A stretch of 64,000 nucleotides of DNA from Bordetella parapertussis. GTDB taxonomy: Bacteria; Pseudomonadota; Gammaproteobacteria; Burkholderiales; Burkholderiaceae_B. Below the pieces are notes generated by a model that saw nothing but the letters and a program-made list of their open reading frames with translations, ran no database searches and was not told the origin of the DNA. Location of the stretch: the NCBI GenBank assembly GCA_945865935.1, contig CAMBFI010000008.1:1-64000 (forward strand). The letters run 5' to 3'. Each line of letters begins with the position of its first letter. Positions within the stretch are counted from its first letter, which is position 1. Below, piece after piece: positions 37,199-47,796 of the stretch. The position numbers and the translations under genes were made by a program.

Positions 37199-37787
37199 GA
37201 CGAAAGGCCTTGACCACATCGTCGCGTGTTTCGATATACGGGCCACCGATTAAATCGATGCAGTACGGGACTGCGGCAAAAATTCCCGAGGCCACGACCG
37301 TACCGTCTTCGCGCTTTAAGCCTTCTAGCGTCTCGCTGATTGCTTTGGGCTGACCAGGTAAATTAATAATCAACGCCGCATGTTCAGGCGTTTCGCGCAA
37401 GACCGCGACTTGTCGCGACAAAATTGCGGTGGGCACAAACTGCAAACTGATCTGACGCATCTGCTCACCAAACCCAGGCATTTCGCGCGTCGCAATCGCA
37501 AGCGTCGCCTCGGGCGTCACGTCGCGTCGTGCGGGACCAGTGCCACCAGTGGTCAACACCAAATCGCACTGTTCCACATCAACGAGCTCAACCAAGGCCG
37601 CAGAGATCGTTGGAACATCATCCTGAATCAGTCGCGAGACGATCTCAATGGGCGTTTTAACCGCACGCGCTAACCAGTCTGTCAGCGCCGGAATCCCCTG
37701 ATCCGCATAGACACCTTTCGAGGCACGATCAGAAACAGACACTAAACCAATTCGAATGGTGTCGGGATGGCGGGCGGCAGTCGTCAT
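37161..37787 (-). CDS. mogA: Molybdopterin adenylyltransferase
   Basis: MogA/MoaB family enzyme that adenylylates molybdopterin before molybdenum insertion. The 208-residue protein has LVSVSDRASKGVYADQG, DLVLTTGGTGPARRDVTPEA (the nucleotide and substrate loop) and the C-terminal VASGIFAAVPYCIDLIGGP typical of MogA. ATG 37787 is preferred to the in-frame GTG at 37799, as the family begins near here. It overlaps the methyltransferase gene tail to tail by 38 bases. Other molybdenum cofactor genes are not in the window. Confidence 0.9.
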   Translation of the reverse strand: MTTAARHPDTIRIGLVSVSDRASKGVYADQGIPALTDWLARAVKTPIEIVSRLIQDDVPTISAALVELVDVEQCDLVLTTGGTGPARRDVTPEATLAIATREMPGFGEQMRQISLQFVPTAILSRQVAVLRETPEHAALIINLPGQPKAISETLEGLKREDGTVVASGIFAAVPYCIDLIGGPYIETRDDVVKAFRPKSARRPDTTTT

Positions 37788-37855
37788 AACGTTACTCACT
37801 AGTTAAAGGCTCGTTCGAGCCCGATCGAAATCACTTGCTTCGGGAGCTATCGAGA

Positions 37856-38158
37856 TTATCGCCCGAGTTGTGTCCGCAAGGCTCGGATCTCTTCCATCAG
37901 ATCCGTCATCAGCGCGGCAGCCTCTAGGTTGACGTCAAAGTCGCGCTGCAAACGCGATACTTGGCGTGCCCGACCAACATAATGGCTCGCAAACACCCAT
38001 TGCTCTGGCTCACCTTGCAACTCAAGATCCAGCACTCTTTCTTGCACGAGCGTCACGACCCACTCAAGCTGTTGATCGCAAAGTCTGGCGAGCTCATGCA
38101 CGCTCACAGGCGCGTGGTCGTCCACGCTCACCGCCGAATACACCATCATTGATTTCAT
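37856..38158 (-). CDS. cbpM: Chaperone modulator CbpM
   Basis: A 100-residue MerR-like protein of the CbpM/YccW family, which binds the J domain of CbpA and inhibits its co-chaperone action. The winged-helix-like start VSVHELARLCDQQLEWV and a C-terminal helix with LMEEIRALRTQL are visible. Its ATG overlaps the cbpA stop as ATGA, so both are made from one transcript in linked amounts, as in other proteobacteria. Confidence 0.87.
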   Translation of the reverse strand: MKSMMVYSAVSVDDHAPVSVHELARLCDQQLEWVVTLVQERVLDLELQGEPEQWVFASHYVGRARQVSRLQRDFDVNLEAAALMTDLMEEIRALRTQLGR

Positions 38159-39123
38159 GCTTGCACTCCAAGGTGGAGACGGGGATTAAACGCAGCCGCC
38201 TCGGCCAGCTGTTGATAGGCGCGCTTTGCAGCCTCTGACTCTGCTGGGGGCCACACCACCTCCAACACCAAATACAAATCTCCTGCAGGGTCGCCCGGCA
38301 AGCCCTTGCCACGCAGACGCATCTTGCTGCCAGAATGACTGCCTGCAGCGATACCGACCTCCACCACACCTTCCATTGTTGGCGCGTGCACCTTGGCGCC
38401 TAGGGCAGCCTCCCAGGGCGTCACGGGCAACTTCATCGTCAGGTCTTTGCCTTCCACCTGATAACGTGGGTGCGGGGCAAAGCGCACGGTCAAGAACAGG
38501 TCGCCAGCCGACGCACCACCCTCACCCGGCATGCCCTGCCCAGCCAGACGAATCATCTGCCCGGCGCGAATCCCAACAGGAATCTTGACGCTCAGGGTAC
38601 GATTCACCACTTGAGGGCGGCCCTGGGCATCGAGCTGAACCGAACGCAAGCCTAAGTCCCTGGTCGCGCCAGAAAAACTGTCTTCGAGCGACACTTCGAT
38701 TTCCGCATGGTGATCCTCACCGCGCACAGCATAAGATTGCCCCGGCGCAGAATGGCGCTGCTGCGCCTGCCGCTGATGTGCGGCCTGCTTGAACATCCCG
38801 TTCAGAAAGTCTTGAAACTCTGCCTCGCTCGGGCCTTGACCCTCACCACCCGAGAACTCGAACCCGCGCTCCCAGCCAGGTCCTGGCGCCGCCCCATTGG
38901 CGCCCGAGACATTCGCCGCCAGCTGATCGTACGCGGCACGCTTCTCAGCCTCGCGCAACACATCATTGGCCTCGTTAATGTCGCGCATGCGTGCCTCTGC
39001 ATCAGCCTCTTTGCTGACATCGGGGTGATATTTGCGCGCAAGCTTGCGATACGCTTTGCGGATATCATCCTGCGAAGCATCACGTGGCACTTCCAATATC
39101 TTGTAATAGTCTTTAAATTCCAT
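38155..39123 (-). CDS. cbpA: DnaJ-like co-chaperone CbpA
   Basis: Curved-DNA-binding protein A, a DnaJ homologue of 322 residues that stimulates DnaK. The J domain occupies residues 1-70 with the HPD tripeptide at 33-35; a Gly-rich linker follows, then two beta-sandwich substrate-binding domains. The zinc finger of DnaJ is missing, as expected for CbpA. ATG 39123 begins MEFKDYYKILEV; earlier in-frame codons lack homology. A near-consensus heat-shock promoter lies 50-75 bases upstream. The gene is coupled to cbpM by a four-base overlap. Confidence 0.93.
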   Translation of the reverse strand: MEFKDYYKILEVPRDASQDDIRKAYRKLARKYHPDVSKEADAEARMRDINEANDVLREAEKRAAYDQLAANVSGANGAAPGPGWERGFEFSGGEGQGPSEAEFQDFLNGMFKQAAHQRQAQQRHSAPGQSYAVRGEDHHAEIEVSLEDSFSGATRDLGLRSVQLDAQGRPQVVNRTLSVKIPVGIRAGQMIRLAGQGMPGEGGASAGDLFLTVRFAPHPRYQVEGKDLTMKLPVTPWEAALGAKVHAPTMEGVVEVGIAAGSHSGSKMRLRGKGLPGDPAGDLYLVLEVVWPPAESEAAKRAYQQLAEAAAFNPRLHLGVQA

Positions 39124-39171
39124 GTGTGTGGCTGTGCTTAGGCACGCCAAAAAAGTGGATACCCCTTCACA

Positions 39172-39198
39172 ATGGGGGCAAACCTTAAAAACTTCAAG
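39172..39198 (-). promoter_or_regulatory. Predicted sigma-32 (heat-shock) promoter of cbpA-cbpM
   Basis: Read on the minus strand, CTTGAA (39193-39198) is followed after 15 bases by CCCCATTG (starting at 39177), close to the RpoH consensus CTTGAA-N13/15-CCCCATnT. Transcription would start near 39160, about 37 bases before the cbpA ATG. Confidence 0.7.
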
Positions 39199-39203
39199 CT
39201 TTT

Positions 39204-39533
39204 ATGAAAATAGACAACATCCCCTTTGGCACCACCGACTGGTCAGACGTCCCGACCACAGAGCACGCCGGCACCACAGGCAAAGCGTTTTGGCGCACGC
39301 GGCAATTCGGCACCATCCGGGTTCGGATGGTCGAATACACGCCTGGCTACCTAGCGGATCACTGGTGCGAAAAAGGGCATATCCTGCTCTGCCTGAGCGG
39401 CTCGCTCCATACCGTCTTAAAAGATGGAAGAACGTTCGATTTACAGCCAGGCATGAGTTATCAGGTCGCGGACGCGGCTGAGCCACACCAGTCCTCAACC
39501 CAGACGGGTGCGACGCTATTTATTGTTGATTAA
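39204..39533 (+). CDS. DHCW-motif cupin-fold protein
   Basis: A 109-residue single-domain cupin starting MKIDNIPFGTTDWSDVP. The segment YLADHWCEKGHILLCLSG carries the Asp-His-Trp-Cys motif and a histidine that would line a metal site, and the second motif YQVADAAEPHQSS supplies another histidine. The biochemical role of this family is not established. It is divergent from cbpA across 80 bases that include the heat-shock promoter, and convergent with pgk. Upstream AAAACTTCAAGC has no strong ribosome binding site. Confidence 0.78.
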   Translation: MKIDNIPFGTTDWSDVPTTEHAGTTGKAFWRTRQFGTIRVRMVEYTPGYLADHWCEKGHILLCLSGSLHTVLKDGRTFDLQPGMSYQVADAAEPHQSSTQTGATLFIVD

Positions 39534-39568
39534 CACCTACTGTGGGCCAACGCTAGACGCGCAAAACT

Positions 39569-40765
39569 CTAATCTAAAGCCCGCTTTTGCAAAATATCCA
39601 CTGCGGGCAAGGCTTTGCCTTCCAGGAACTCAAGGAAGGCGCCGCCCCCCGTCGAGATATAACCAACCTTATCGGTAATACCAAATTTCTCTATCGCAGC
39701 CAGCGTGTCGCCACCACCCGCGATTGAGAACCCGGGTGAAGCAGCAATCGCGCGCGACAAGGATTCGGTTCCCTGCGCGAACTGTTCAAACTCAAACACA
39801 CCAACTGGTCCGTTCCAAACGATGGTGCCAGCGTTTTTCAAAATATCAGCCAGCTGAGCAGACGTCTGCGGACCAATATCCAAAATCAAATCCTCCGCAC
39901 CCACGTCTTTTGCCGCTTTGACCGTCGCTTTCGCCTGCGCTGAAAACTCAGTCGCACAGACAACATCCGAGGGGATTGGCACAGCTGCGCCACGGGCTTG
40001 CATTTTTTTCATCACAGCACGCGCCTGATCGATTTGCTCTGGCTCGGCCAACGATTTCCCAATCGGCAAACCTGCAGCCAACATAAAGGTGTTCGCAATG
40101 CCACCACCGACAATCAATTGATCAACCTTGTCAGCGAGAGTTAGCAAGATCGAAAGCTTCGTTGAAACCTTTGATCCGCCCACAATCGCGACCAGGGGTC
40201 GCTTAGGCGCCAACAAGGCACGTCCGAGAGCCTCGAGCTCCGCCTGCAGTAGCGGCCCCGCACAGGCGGTTGCAGCGAACTGCGCGATTCCATGCGTCGT
40301 CGCCTCGGCGCGGTGCGCGGTGCCAAAGGCATCGTTCACATACACATCACACAACGCCGCCATTTTTTTGGATAACTCAGGATCGTCTTTCTTTTCACCC
40401 TTGTTCACCCGACAGTTCTCAAGCAAGACGACTTGCCCTGGCTGCACCTGGACACCGTCCACCCAATTCTGCACCAAACTCACTGGCATACCGAGCAACT
40501 CGGAGAGGCGCTTGGCGATGGGCGCCAAAGAATCTTCAGGTGTCAGTGTGCCCTCTGTTGGACGTCCGAGATGAGAGGTCACCATCACCGCAGCACCTGC
40601 ATCAAGCGCCAGGCGAATGCCGGGCACCGAGGCACGGATACGCGTGTCTTCAGTGATGTGCCCCGCATCATCAAACGGAACATTCAAATCGGCGCGGATA
40701 AACACCCGCTTACCGGACAGTTTGCCTGACTGAGCCAGCGCAGAAAGGGTTTGAACAGGCGTCAT
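39569..40765 (-). CDS. pgk: Phosphoglycerate kinase
   Basis: Glycolytic enzyme transferring phosphate between 1,3-bisphosphoglycerate and ADP. Its 398 residues are the usual length. Visible motifs are [24 protein letters not shown] at the N-terminus (given here in part as RADLNVP), [27 protein letters not shown], and the C-terminal [13 protein letters not shown] and [14 protein letters not shown]. It starts eight bases after gapA, so tkt, gapA and pgk form one transcription group. No terminator is evident before the convergent cupin gene. Confidence 0.96.
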   Translation of the reverse strand: MTPVQTLSALAQSGKLSGKRVFIRADLNVPFDDAGHITEDTRIRASVPGIRLALDAGAAVMVTSHLGRPTEGTLTPEDSLAPIAKRLSELLGMPVSLVQNWVDGVQVQPGQVVLLENCRVNKGEKKDDPELSKKMAALCDVYVNDAFGTAHRAEATTHGIAQFAATACAGPLLQAELEALGRALLAPKRPLVAIVGGSKVSTKLSILLTLADKVDQLIVGGGIANTFMLAAGLPIGKSLAEPEQIDQARAVMKKMQARGAAVPIPSDVVCATEFSAQAKATVKAAKDVGAEDLILDIGPQTSAQLADILKNAGTIVWNGPVGVFEFEQFAQGTESLSRAIAASPGFSIAGGGDTLAAIEKFGITDKVGYISTGGGAFLEFLEGKALPAVDILQKRALD

Positions 40766-40773
40766 GATGTGAT

Positions 40774-41802
<1,029 letters not shown>

Positions 41803-41832
41803 TTATTTAAAGTTTATAGAATGCGCGGTGAT

Positions 41833-41885
41833 AAAACGCGCTTTACAAAACGCGCTTTACAAAAGGCGCTTTACAAAAGGCGCTT
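41833..41885. repeat. 14-bp tandem repeat spanning the tkt stop codon
   Basis: Three full copies and one 11-base partial copy of AAAA(C/G)GCGCTTTAC (plus strand) run head to tail. On the coding strand each unit reads AGCGC(C/G)TTTTGTAA. The first unit contains the last codons and stop of tkt, and the others lie in the tkt-gapA gap. Copies differ at one position (two with C, two with G). Each unit carries a TAA, and since 14 is not a multiple of 3 the stops fall in successive frames. Confidence 0.9.
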
Positions 41886-43916
41886 GACTGCTTCTGCGAC
41901 TTTCTCAGCAGTCAGACCAAAATGTTTAAACAACGCTCCTGCGGGTGCAGACTCGCCGTACGTATCAATTCCCACCACCGCACCATCCAGACCCACATAC
42001 TTGTGCCAAAGGGCTGTGACGCCCGCTTCGACGGCCACGCGTGGCATGCCTTTGGGCAACACTGACGCGCGCCACGCCTCATCTTGCTGATCAAAGACAT
42101 CCGTGCTGGGCATCGAGACCACACGCACAGCAATACCTTGCTCAGCCAAGAGTTTTTGCGCATCGATCGCAATGGCAACTTCAGACCCCGTCGCGATAAT
42201 CGCCGCACGCGCATCTTTCGCCTCTTGCAGCACATAGCCGCCACGTGCCACGTTCTTCAGCGTTTCGGCATTACGCGCAACGAAAGGTAAGTTCTGGCGC
42301 GAAAGCAATAGTGCAGTCGGGCCACCTGCATGCACATCCATCCCGATGCTGGACGGACGACCTACCGCGGCCAACCAGGCGGCTGTCGTTTCGACCGTAT
42401 CGCAAGGACGCCAAACCGATAGGTTAGGGATCAAGCGCAAACTGCTCGCGTGCTCAACCGACTGGTGCGTTGGACCATCCTCACCCAGACCAATCGAATC
42501 GTGCGTGAAGACATGCACCACGCGTTGCTTCATCAACGCAGCCATACGCAACGCATTACGCGAATAATCAGAGAAGGTCAGGAAGGTTCCGCCGAACGGC
42601 AAATAGCCACCATGCAGCGCCATGCCGTTCATGATCGCGGCCATGCCGAACTCACGCACGCCATAGTTGATGTGGCGACCAAACTGAACGCCTTGGGAGG
42701 TTGCCCGCACGGGGGCCGCGCCTTTCCAATCGGTAAAGTTTGACCCTGTCAGGTCAGCCGAGCCACCCAACATTTCGGGCAACAGCTCAACCAAGGCGGT
42801 AATGGCTAACTGCGAGGCCTTACGCGAAGCAATGGTCTCCGCTTTTTCATTCGTCGCGGCGAGCAGCTTGCCTGCCGCATCCGCAAAACCAGCAGGCATC
42901 TCACCGCGCATGCGGCGCACGAACTGCTGCGCCTGCTCTGGATATTTGGTCGCGTACGCATCAAACGTTTTTTGCCAGGCTGACTGTGTCTGCGCACCAA
43001 GGGCGCGCTGATCCCAGCCCTTGTAAACCGACTCGGGCATTTCAAACGGCGCGTGAGGCCAACCAATCGCGGCGCGTGTCGCTGCAATCTCGTCTGCACC
43101 GAGTGGTGCGCCATGCACCTTGTCGGTACCCGCCACGTTCGGTGCACCCTTACCAATCACGGTGCGACAAATCACCAACGTCGGGCGCACATTTTGCTTG
43201 CCCAGCTGATGCGCTTGCTTCAGCGCGTGATCCACCGAATCCACATCATGGCCGTTATTGACCCGAACAATATTCCAGCCATAGCCCTCAAAGCGCTTGG
43301 CTGTATCGTCGGCAAACCAGTTCTCTACTTTGCCATCAATCGAAATGCCGTTGTCGTCATAAAGAACGACGAGCTTGGACAAGCGCAACGTGCCCGCAAG
43401 CGAACAGACTTCGTGCGAAATGCCTTCCATCAAGCAGCCATCGCCCACAAACGCGTAGGTGTGGTGGTCAACAATTGTGTGCTCGGGGCGGTTGAACTCA
43501 GCGGCCAACAAGGCCTCGGTCAGCGCCATGCCCACGGCGTTGGCCAAACCTTGCCCTAAGGGACCCGTCGTGGTTTCAACACCTGGCGTGATGCCGACTT
43601 CAGGATGGCCAGGCGTTTTTGAGTGCAGTTGACGAAATTTACGCAACTCTTCCATGGGCAGGTCGTAGCCCGTCAGGTGCAACAGCGCGTACAGCAGCAT
43701 GGACCCATGGCCATTGGACAGTACGAAGCGATCTCGATTTGCCCAAGCAGGGTCAGCTGGGTTGTGTTGTAGGTGCCGCGTGAACAGCGCCTGAGCCATT
43801 TCGGCCATGCCCATCGGAGCACCTGGGTGCCCAGAATTAGCTTGCTGGACGGCATCCATCGCCAGAGCGCGGATAGCGTCGGCCAGTTTGACAGGGGTTT
43901 GGTTGGATTGGCTCAT
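41871..43916 (-). CDS. tkt: Transketolase
   Basis: ThDP-dependent enzyme moving two-carbon units in the pentose phosphate pathway (or Calvin cycle). The 681-residue protein starts MSQSNQTPVKLADAIRALAM. Active-site His30 is in NSGHPGAPMG, the ThDP/metal motif begins with GDG at 158-160, and the second-half segment FGRHINYGVREFGMAAI holds the catalytic glutamate. An extended open frame to 43970 is rejected because homology starts at Met 43916. The stop lies within a 14-bp tandem repeat. It leads the tkt-gapA-pgk group and is divergent from rsmE. Confidence 0.95.
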   Translation of the reverse strand: MSQSNQTPVKLADAIRALAMDAVQQANSGHPGAPMGMAEMAQALFTRHLQHNPADPAWANRDRFVLSNGHGSMLLYALLHLTGYDLPMEELRKFRQLHSKTPGHPEVGITPGVETTTGPLGQGLANAVGMALTEALLAAEFNRPEHTIVDHHTYAFVGDGCLMEGISHEVCSLAGTLRLSKLVVLYDDNGISIDGKVENWFADDTAKRFEGYGWNIVRVNNGHDVDSVDHALKQAHQLGKQNVRPTLVICRTVIGKGAPNVAGTDKVHGAPLGADEIAATRAAIGWPHAPFEMPESVYKGWDQRALGAQTQSAWQKTFDAYATKYPEQAQQFVRRMRGEMPAGFADAAGKLLAATNEKAETIASRKASQLAITALVELLPEMLGGSADLTGSNFTDWKGAAPVRATSQGVQFGRHINYGVREFGMAAIMNGMALHGGYLPFGGTFLTFSDYSRNALRMAALMKQRVVHVFTHDSIGLGEDGPTHQSVEHASSLRLIPNLSVWRPCDTVETTAAWLAAVGRPSSIGMDVHAGGPTALLLSRQNLPFVARNAETLKNVARGGYVLQEAKDARAAIIATGSEVAIAIDAQKLLAEQGIAVRVVSMPSTDVFDQQDEAWRASVLPKGMPRVAVEAGVTALWHKYVGLDGAVVGIDTYGESAPAGALFKHFGLTAEKVAEAVKRLL

Positions 43917-44019
43917 GCGATGTATCCCTGACCAAGCGGCCGCAGGATCAAAAAATAGGTTACAAAACACAAGAGTTTAGCACCCGTACATCCCCTTATA
44001 TCCCAACTGAGTCGCCCTG

Positions 44020-44754
44020 ATGACAGCACCCCGTTTTTACTGCCCAGACCCAATTTCGGGCAATAAAACCCTCGTACTTCCCGCGTCTGTTGCGCATCAC
44101 ATCCGGGTGCGTCGCTTAGCCGCTGGTTGTGACATTGTGCTCTTTGATGGTCAGGGCGGAGAAATCGCCGGAGTGCTTGATTTTGATGGAAAAACAGCGC
44201 AGGTAAGGCTTGGGGACCGCAACCCACGAGAGGCCGAACTCGCGGGTGCGCTCACACTCATTCAAGGCCTCCCGTCCGGCGACAAAATGGATTGGGTCAT
44301 CGAAAAAGCGGTTGAGCTCGGCGTGCAGCGCTTGATCCCGATTGCCGCCCAGCGCAGCGTACTCAAACTCACGGGCGATCGTCTGGCCAAGCGCTTGCTG
44401 CACTGGCAAGGCATCGCGATCTCCGCGTCAGAGCAGTGTGGCCGCAATCGTTTAATGCAGATTTTGCCGCCTCAATCCCTAGAGCAAACACTTACTAACA
44501 AGGATTTGGGCTTGGTACTGCTGTGCGATCCTGCTGCCGAAGAGGATCTCAGTGCCACGCTGCTTAAACAACAAGCGGCGGCGCACGTAGGCGTCAGCTT
44601 TCTGATTGGACCTGAGGGCGGCTGGAGCACTGAAGAAATTCAGACTACTCGCCAATCTAAAGTGGGCAGCGTGCGCTTTGGGCCGCGGGTGCTACGCAGT
44701 GAAACCGCGGGGCTCGCGCTCGCGGCTGCCACTACCGCCCTGCTAGGCTGGTAA
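44020..44754 (+). CDS. rsmE: 16S rRNA m3U1498 methyltransferase
   Basis: SPOUT-class enzyme that methylates U1498 of 16S rRNA. The 244-residue protein has an N-terminal PUA-like domain (AHHIRVRRLAAGCDIVLFDG) and a C-terminal knotted SAM site with IGPEGGWSTEEI and LRSETAGLALAAAT. Length and motifs are standard. It is divergent from tkt across about 100 bases and convergent with the barstar-like gene. Confidence 0.93.
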   Translation: MTAPRFYCPDPISGNKTLVLPASVAHHIRVRRLAAGCDIVLFDGQGGEIAGVLDFDGKTAQVRLGDRNPREAELAGALTLIQGLPSGDKMDWVIEKAVELGVQRLIPIAAQRSVLKLTGDRLAKRLLHWQGIAISASEQCGRNRLMQILPPQSLEQTLTNKDLGLVLLCDPAAEEDLSATLLKQQAAAHVGVSFLIGPEGGWSTEEIQTTRQSKVGSVRFGPRVLRSETAGLALAAATTALLGW

Positions 44755-44797
44755 CGGGCACTCTAGGTGAGGGTGCTTCAAAACGCACGCAGCCTAA

Positions 44798-45265
44798 CTA
44801 GCTAGGCTCGTCGCTCCAATTATGGACAACACCTGGCTTGGCGTCGTCGTGCCGACCGGCATGATGAATGCCATAGATAAAGACCAACTTGTTTTCACGG
44901 GCGTAGCTCACCGTATCGTTCAAGACCTGCAAGAACTGGTGGCCATCCATCACAATGGCCGGATCCGCCGAGTGAAGCTTATCGAGAACAAGCACTAAAC
45001 CGCCATCTTTTTGATCTTGCAGGGTATCCCGCAAGCAATCAAACAAGCCTTCAAAGTCACCGCCAAAAAACTGGGGGTAGTCCACTGCCTTGACGATGGC
45101 GCGGAACACCGCGGAGCGACTACGGGCCTTATCGCAATCGGCAACACACCACGCTAAACCATGCTCTTTTGCCGCTTCAGACACCAGGTCGCGCCCAGTC
45201 AGAGGATCAAAATCCCCCCCGCGCTTTAACAGCTGACGCAACGCCGGATCAACCGCCTTTCCCAT
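44798..45265 (-). CDS. Barstar-like protein without an adjacent ribonuclease
   Basis: A 155-residue protein. The central segment DYPQFFGGDFEGLFDCLRD resembles the barstar signature around the helix that blocks barnase (YPEYFGxNLDALWDCL). Barstar proper is about 90 residues; here there are extra N- and C-terminal parts, the latter ending in a His-rich GIHHAGRHDDA. No ribonuclease gene is next to it. ATG 45265 has GGAG eight bases upstream; an ATG two codons earlier is too close to it. It could be an immunity protein for an incoming toxin, an inhibitor of a cellular RNase, or a repurposed barstar fold. Confidence 0.72.
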   Translation of the reverse strand: MGKAVDPALRQLLKRGGDFDPLTGRDLVSEAAKEHGLAWCVADCDKARSRSAVFRAIVKAVDYPQFFGGDFEGLFDCLRDTLQDQKDGGLVLVLDKLHSADPAIVMDGHQFLQVLNDTVSYARENKLVFIYGIHHAGRHDDAKPGVVHNWSDEPS

Positions 45266-45377
45266 ACACATGGCTCCTTGAATAGGTTAGGACAATAACT
45301 CGACAGTGGCTAGTTTGGAAGTAGCTGAAGCCGTTTCTTTGCCCGAAGAGCACAAAAATCGATAACGTTCAGCATAC

Positions 45378-45410
45378 ACGCCCACCAACATTCAAGAGTT
45401 TCGTGGGCGT
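45378..45410. repeat. Inverted repeat downstream of maeB
   Basis: Perfect 8-bp arms ACGCCCAC and GTGGGCGT are separated by 17 bases, about 25 bases after the maeB stop. A T-run follows only about 20 bases later on the transcribed strand, so it is a weak terminator candidate or an mRNA 3' structure. Confidence 0.35.
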
Positions 45411-45432
45411 AGGATCTAGGTTTTTACTTTTA

Positions 45433-47748
45433 TTACAACAACTTAGCTTGCACACCACTATGCCGAGGATCATTGGCTTCGACCACGGTCAGTGCCGTCA
45501 TATTGACAATACGGCGGACGGTTGCACTCGTTGTCAAAATATGTACGGGTGCGTTTGCCCCTAATAAGAACGGACCCACCGCGACATTGCCTCCCGCCGC
45601 GGTCTTCAACAAGTTGTAAGCAATATTGCCTGAGTCCACATTCGGACACACCAGCAGGTTCGCAGCCCCCTTCAAGGTGGACGAGGGCAGGATCCTCAAG
45701 CGCAAGGCTTCACTCAACGCGCAATCGCCATGCATCTCACCGTCAACCTCGAGCTCCGGCGCTTTCGCCCGGATAATCTCGAGTGCTTTTTGCATTTTGC
45801 TACCCGAGGCCGAACTCCCCGATCCGAAGTTTGAACGCGATAGCAACGCAGCCTTCGGCGTCAAATTCAAACGTCGCATTTGATCGGCCGCCGCAATCGT
45901 GAATTCAGCAATTTGTTCTGCCGTAGGATCATCGTTGATGTGCGTATCGACCAGAGCTAGCGTCTGCTCAGGCAACAACAGGATATTCATCGCAGCGTAG
46001 GTCGTCGCGCCTGGACGCTTGCCAATCACTTGATCCACGAACTTAAGATGATCGTGATAGCCGCTAACCGTACCGCAAATCATGCCATCGGCATCGCCCA
46101 TGCGCACCATGGTCGCGCCGATCAAGGTAAGACGACGACGCATTTCGACGCGCGCCATTTCTTTGGTCACGCCATGGCGGCACATTTTTTCCCAATACAC
46201 CGTCCAGTATTGATTGAAACGCTCATCAAACTCTGGGTTCGTGACTTCAACATCTTCACCAAGGCGCAACCGCAGCCCAAACTTCGAAATACGATCCTTC
46301 AACACGGAGGGACGACCCACAAGAATCGGTTTCGCCAGCTTTTCATCGACGATGACCTGCACCGCACGCAAGACGCGCTCGTCCTCGCCTTCCGTAAACA
46401 CAATCCGCGCGCGTCCGCCTTCACGCACACGCGATTTAGCGGCGGAAAACAACGGCCGCATAAAAGCCCCCGAGCGATACACAAACTGCTCGAGTTGCTC
46501 AACGTATGCATCGAGATCCGCAATCGGACGGGTCGCAACACCACCTTCCATCGCCGCTTTTGCCACGGCCGGAGCGATACGCACAATTAAGCGTGGATCA
46601 AACGGCTTAGGGATAAAAGAGTTCGGTCCGAACGCGACATCGTAGTGACCGTAGGCGGCAGCGACGACTTCGCTTTGTTCTTCTTGGGCAAGCTTGGCAA
46701 TTGCGACGACGGCCGCCTTTTCCATCTCACGGGTGATGGTTGTGGCACCCACATCCAACGCACCGCGAAAAATATACGGGAAGCACAAGACGTTGTTGAC
46801 TTGATTAGGATAGTCCGAGCGTCCTGTTGCCATCACGATGTCATCACGCACTGCGTGCGCCTCGGCGGGAAGGATCTCAGGATCGGGATTGGCGAGCGCT
46901 AGGATCAAGGGTCGAGCGGCCATCACCTTCACCATCTCAGGCTTGAGCACACCACCCGCTGACAGACCAAGAAACACGTCGGCTTCGGAAATAATATCCG
47001 CCAGTTTGCGCGCATCCGTTTTTTGCGCAAAGCGCAGCTTGTCAGGATCCATCAAGGTTGTACGACCTTCGTACACGACACCCTCAATGTCCGACACCCA
47101 AATATTTTTAAGTGGCAACCCAAGGTCAACCATCAGGTCCAGACACGCTAGCGCCGCAGCGCCTGCACCGGACACCACCACTTTTACTTTATCAATTTCC
47201 TTACCAACAACCTTTAACCCGTTGATAAAGGCCGCAGATACACAGATCGCCGTTCCGTGCTGATCATCATGGAACACAGGGATGCGCATGCGCTCACGCA
47301 ATTTACGCTCAACGATAAAGCACTCGGGCGCCTTGATATCTTCTAAGTTGATGCCGCCAAAGGTCGGCTCAAGGCCTGCGATAATCTCGACGAGTTTGAG
47401 AGGATCTTGTTCGTTAATTTCGATATCAAACACATCGATGCCAGCAAACTTCTTAAACAAAACGGCCTTGCCCTCCATCACAGGCTTAGACGCCAACGGG
47501 CCGATGTTGCCTAATCCAAGCACTGCTGTGCCGTTGGTGATGACGCCGACCAAATTTCCACGCGCGGTATAGCGAAAAGCGTTCGCAGGGTCCGCAACGA
47601 TTTCTTCGCAAGCCGCCGCAACACCTGGCGAATACGCCAAGGCCAAGTCCCGCTGGTTAGACAGCATTTTTGTCGGGGCAATCGAGATTTTGCCGGGGCG
47701 GCCCTGCTCGTGATATTCGAGCGCGGCTTTGCGAAACGTTTCTTCCAT
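45433..47748 (-). CDS. maeB: NADP-dependent malic enzyme with phosphotransacetylase-like domain
   Basis: Decarboxylates malate to pyruvate with NADP reduction. The 771-residue protein has an N-terminal malic domain ([42 protein letters not shown]) and an NAD(P)-binding part ([14 protein letters not shown]). From about residue 430 a phosphotransacetylase-like domain follows ([25 protein letters not shown]), usually inactive as PTA and regulatory in such enzymes. ATG 47748 starts the family N-terminus [13 protein letters not shown]; an in-frame TTG at 47772 is less likely. The barstar-like gene lies downstream on the same strand after 167 bases. Confidence 0.94.
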   Translation of the reverse strand: MEETFRKAALEYHEQGRPGKISIAPTKMLSNQRDLALAYSPGVAAACEEIVADPANAFRYTARGNLVGVITNGTAVLGLGNIGPLASKPVMEGKAVLFKKFAGIDVFDIEINEQDPLKLVEIIAGLEPTFGGINLEDIKAPECFIVERKLRERMRIPVFHDDQHGTAICVSAAFINGLKVVGKEIDKVKVVVSGAGAAALACLDLMVDLGLPLKNIWVSDIEGVVYEGRTTLMDPDKLRFAQKTDARKLADIISEADVFLGLSAGGVLKPEMVKVMAARPLILALANPDPEILPAEAHAVRDDIVMATGRSDYPNQVNNVLCFPYIFRGALDVGATTITREMEKAAVVAIAKLAQEEQSEVVAAAYGHYDVAFGPNSFIPKPFDPRLIVRIAPAVAKAAMEGGVATRPIADLDAYVEQLEQFVYRSGAFMRPLFSAAKSRVREGGRARIVFTEGEDERVLRAVQVIVDEKLAKPILVGRPSVLKDRISKFGLRLRLGEDVEVTNPEFDERFNQYWTVYWEKMCRHGVTKEMARVEMRRRLTLIGATMVRMGDADGMICGTVSGYHDHLKFVDQVIGKRPGATTYAAMNILLLPEQTLALVDTHINDDPTAEQIAEFTIAAADQMRRLNLTPKAALLSRSNFGSGSSASGSKMQKALEIIRAKAPELEVDGEMHGDCALSEALRLRILPSSTLKGAANLLVCPNVDSGNIAYNLLKTAAGGNVAVGPFLLGANAPVHILTTSATVRRIVNMTALTVVEANDPRHSGVQAKLL

Positions 47749-47796
47749 AATGAAGAGCACCAATGAATTCAATAAAAGAAGTTAATTTTAGTCGCT

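Noticed and set aside
41833-41885. The 14-bp repeat as a CRISPR array or iteron origin
   Set aside because: No spacers between copies, only about four units, no cas or rep genes, and one unit is coding sequence of tkt.
44791-44808. Hairpin AGCCTA...TAGGCT as a terminator between rsmE and the barstar-like gene
   Set aside because: Stem of only six pairs, no T-tract on either strand, and it covers the stop codon of the barstar-like gene.
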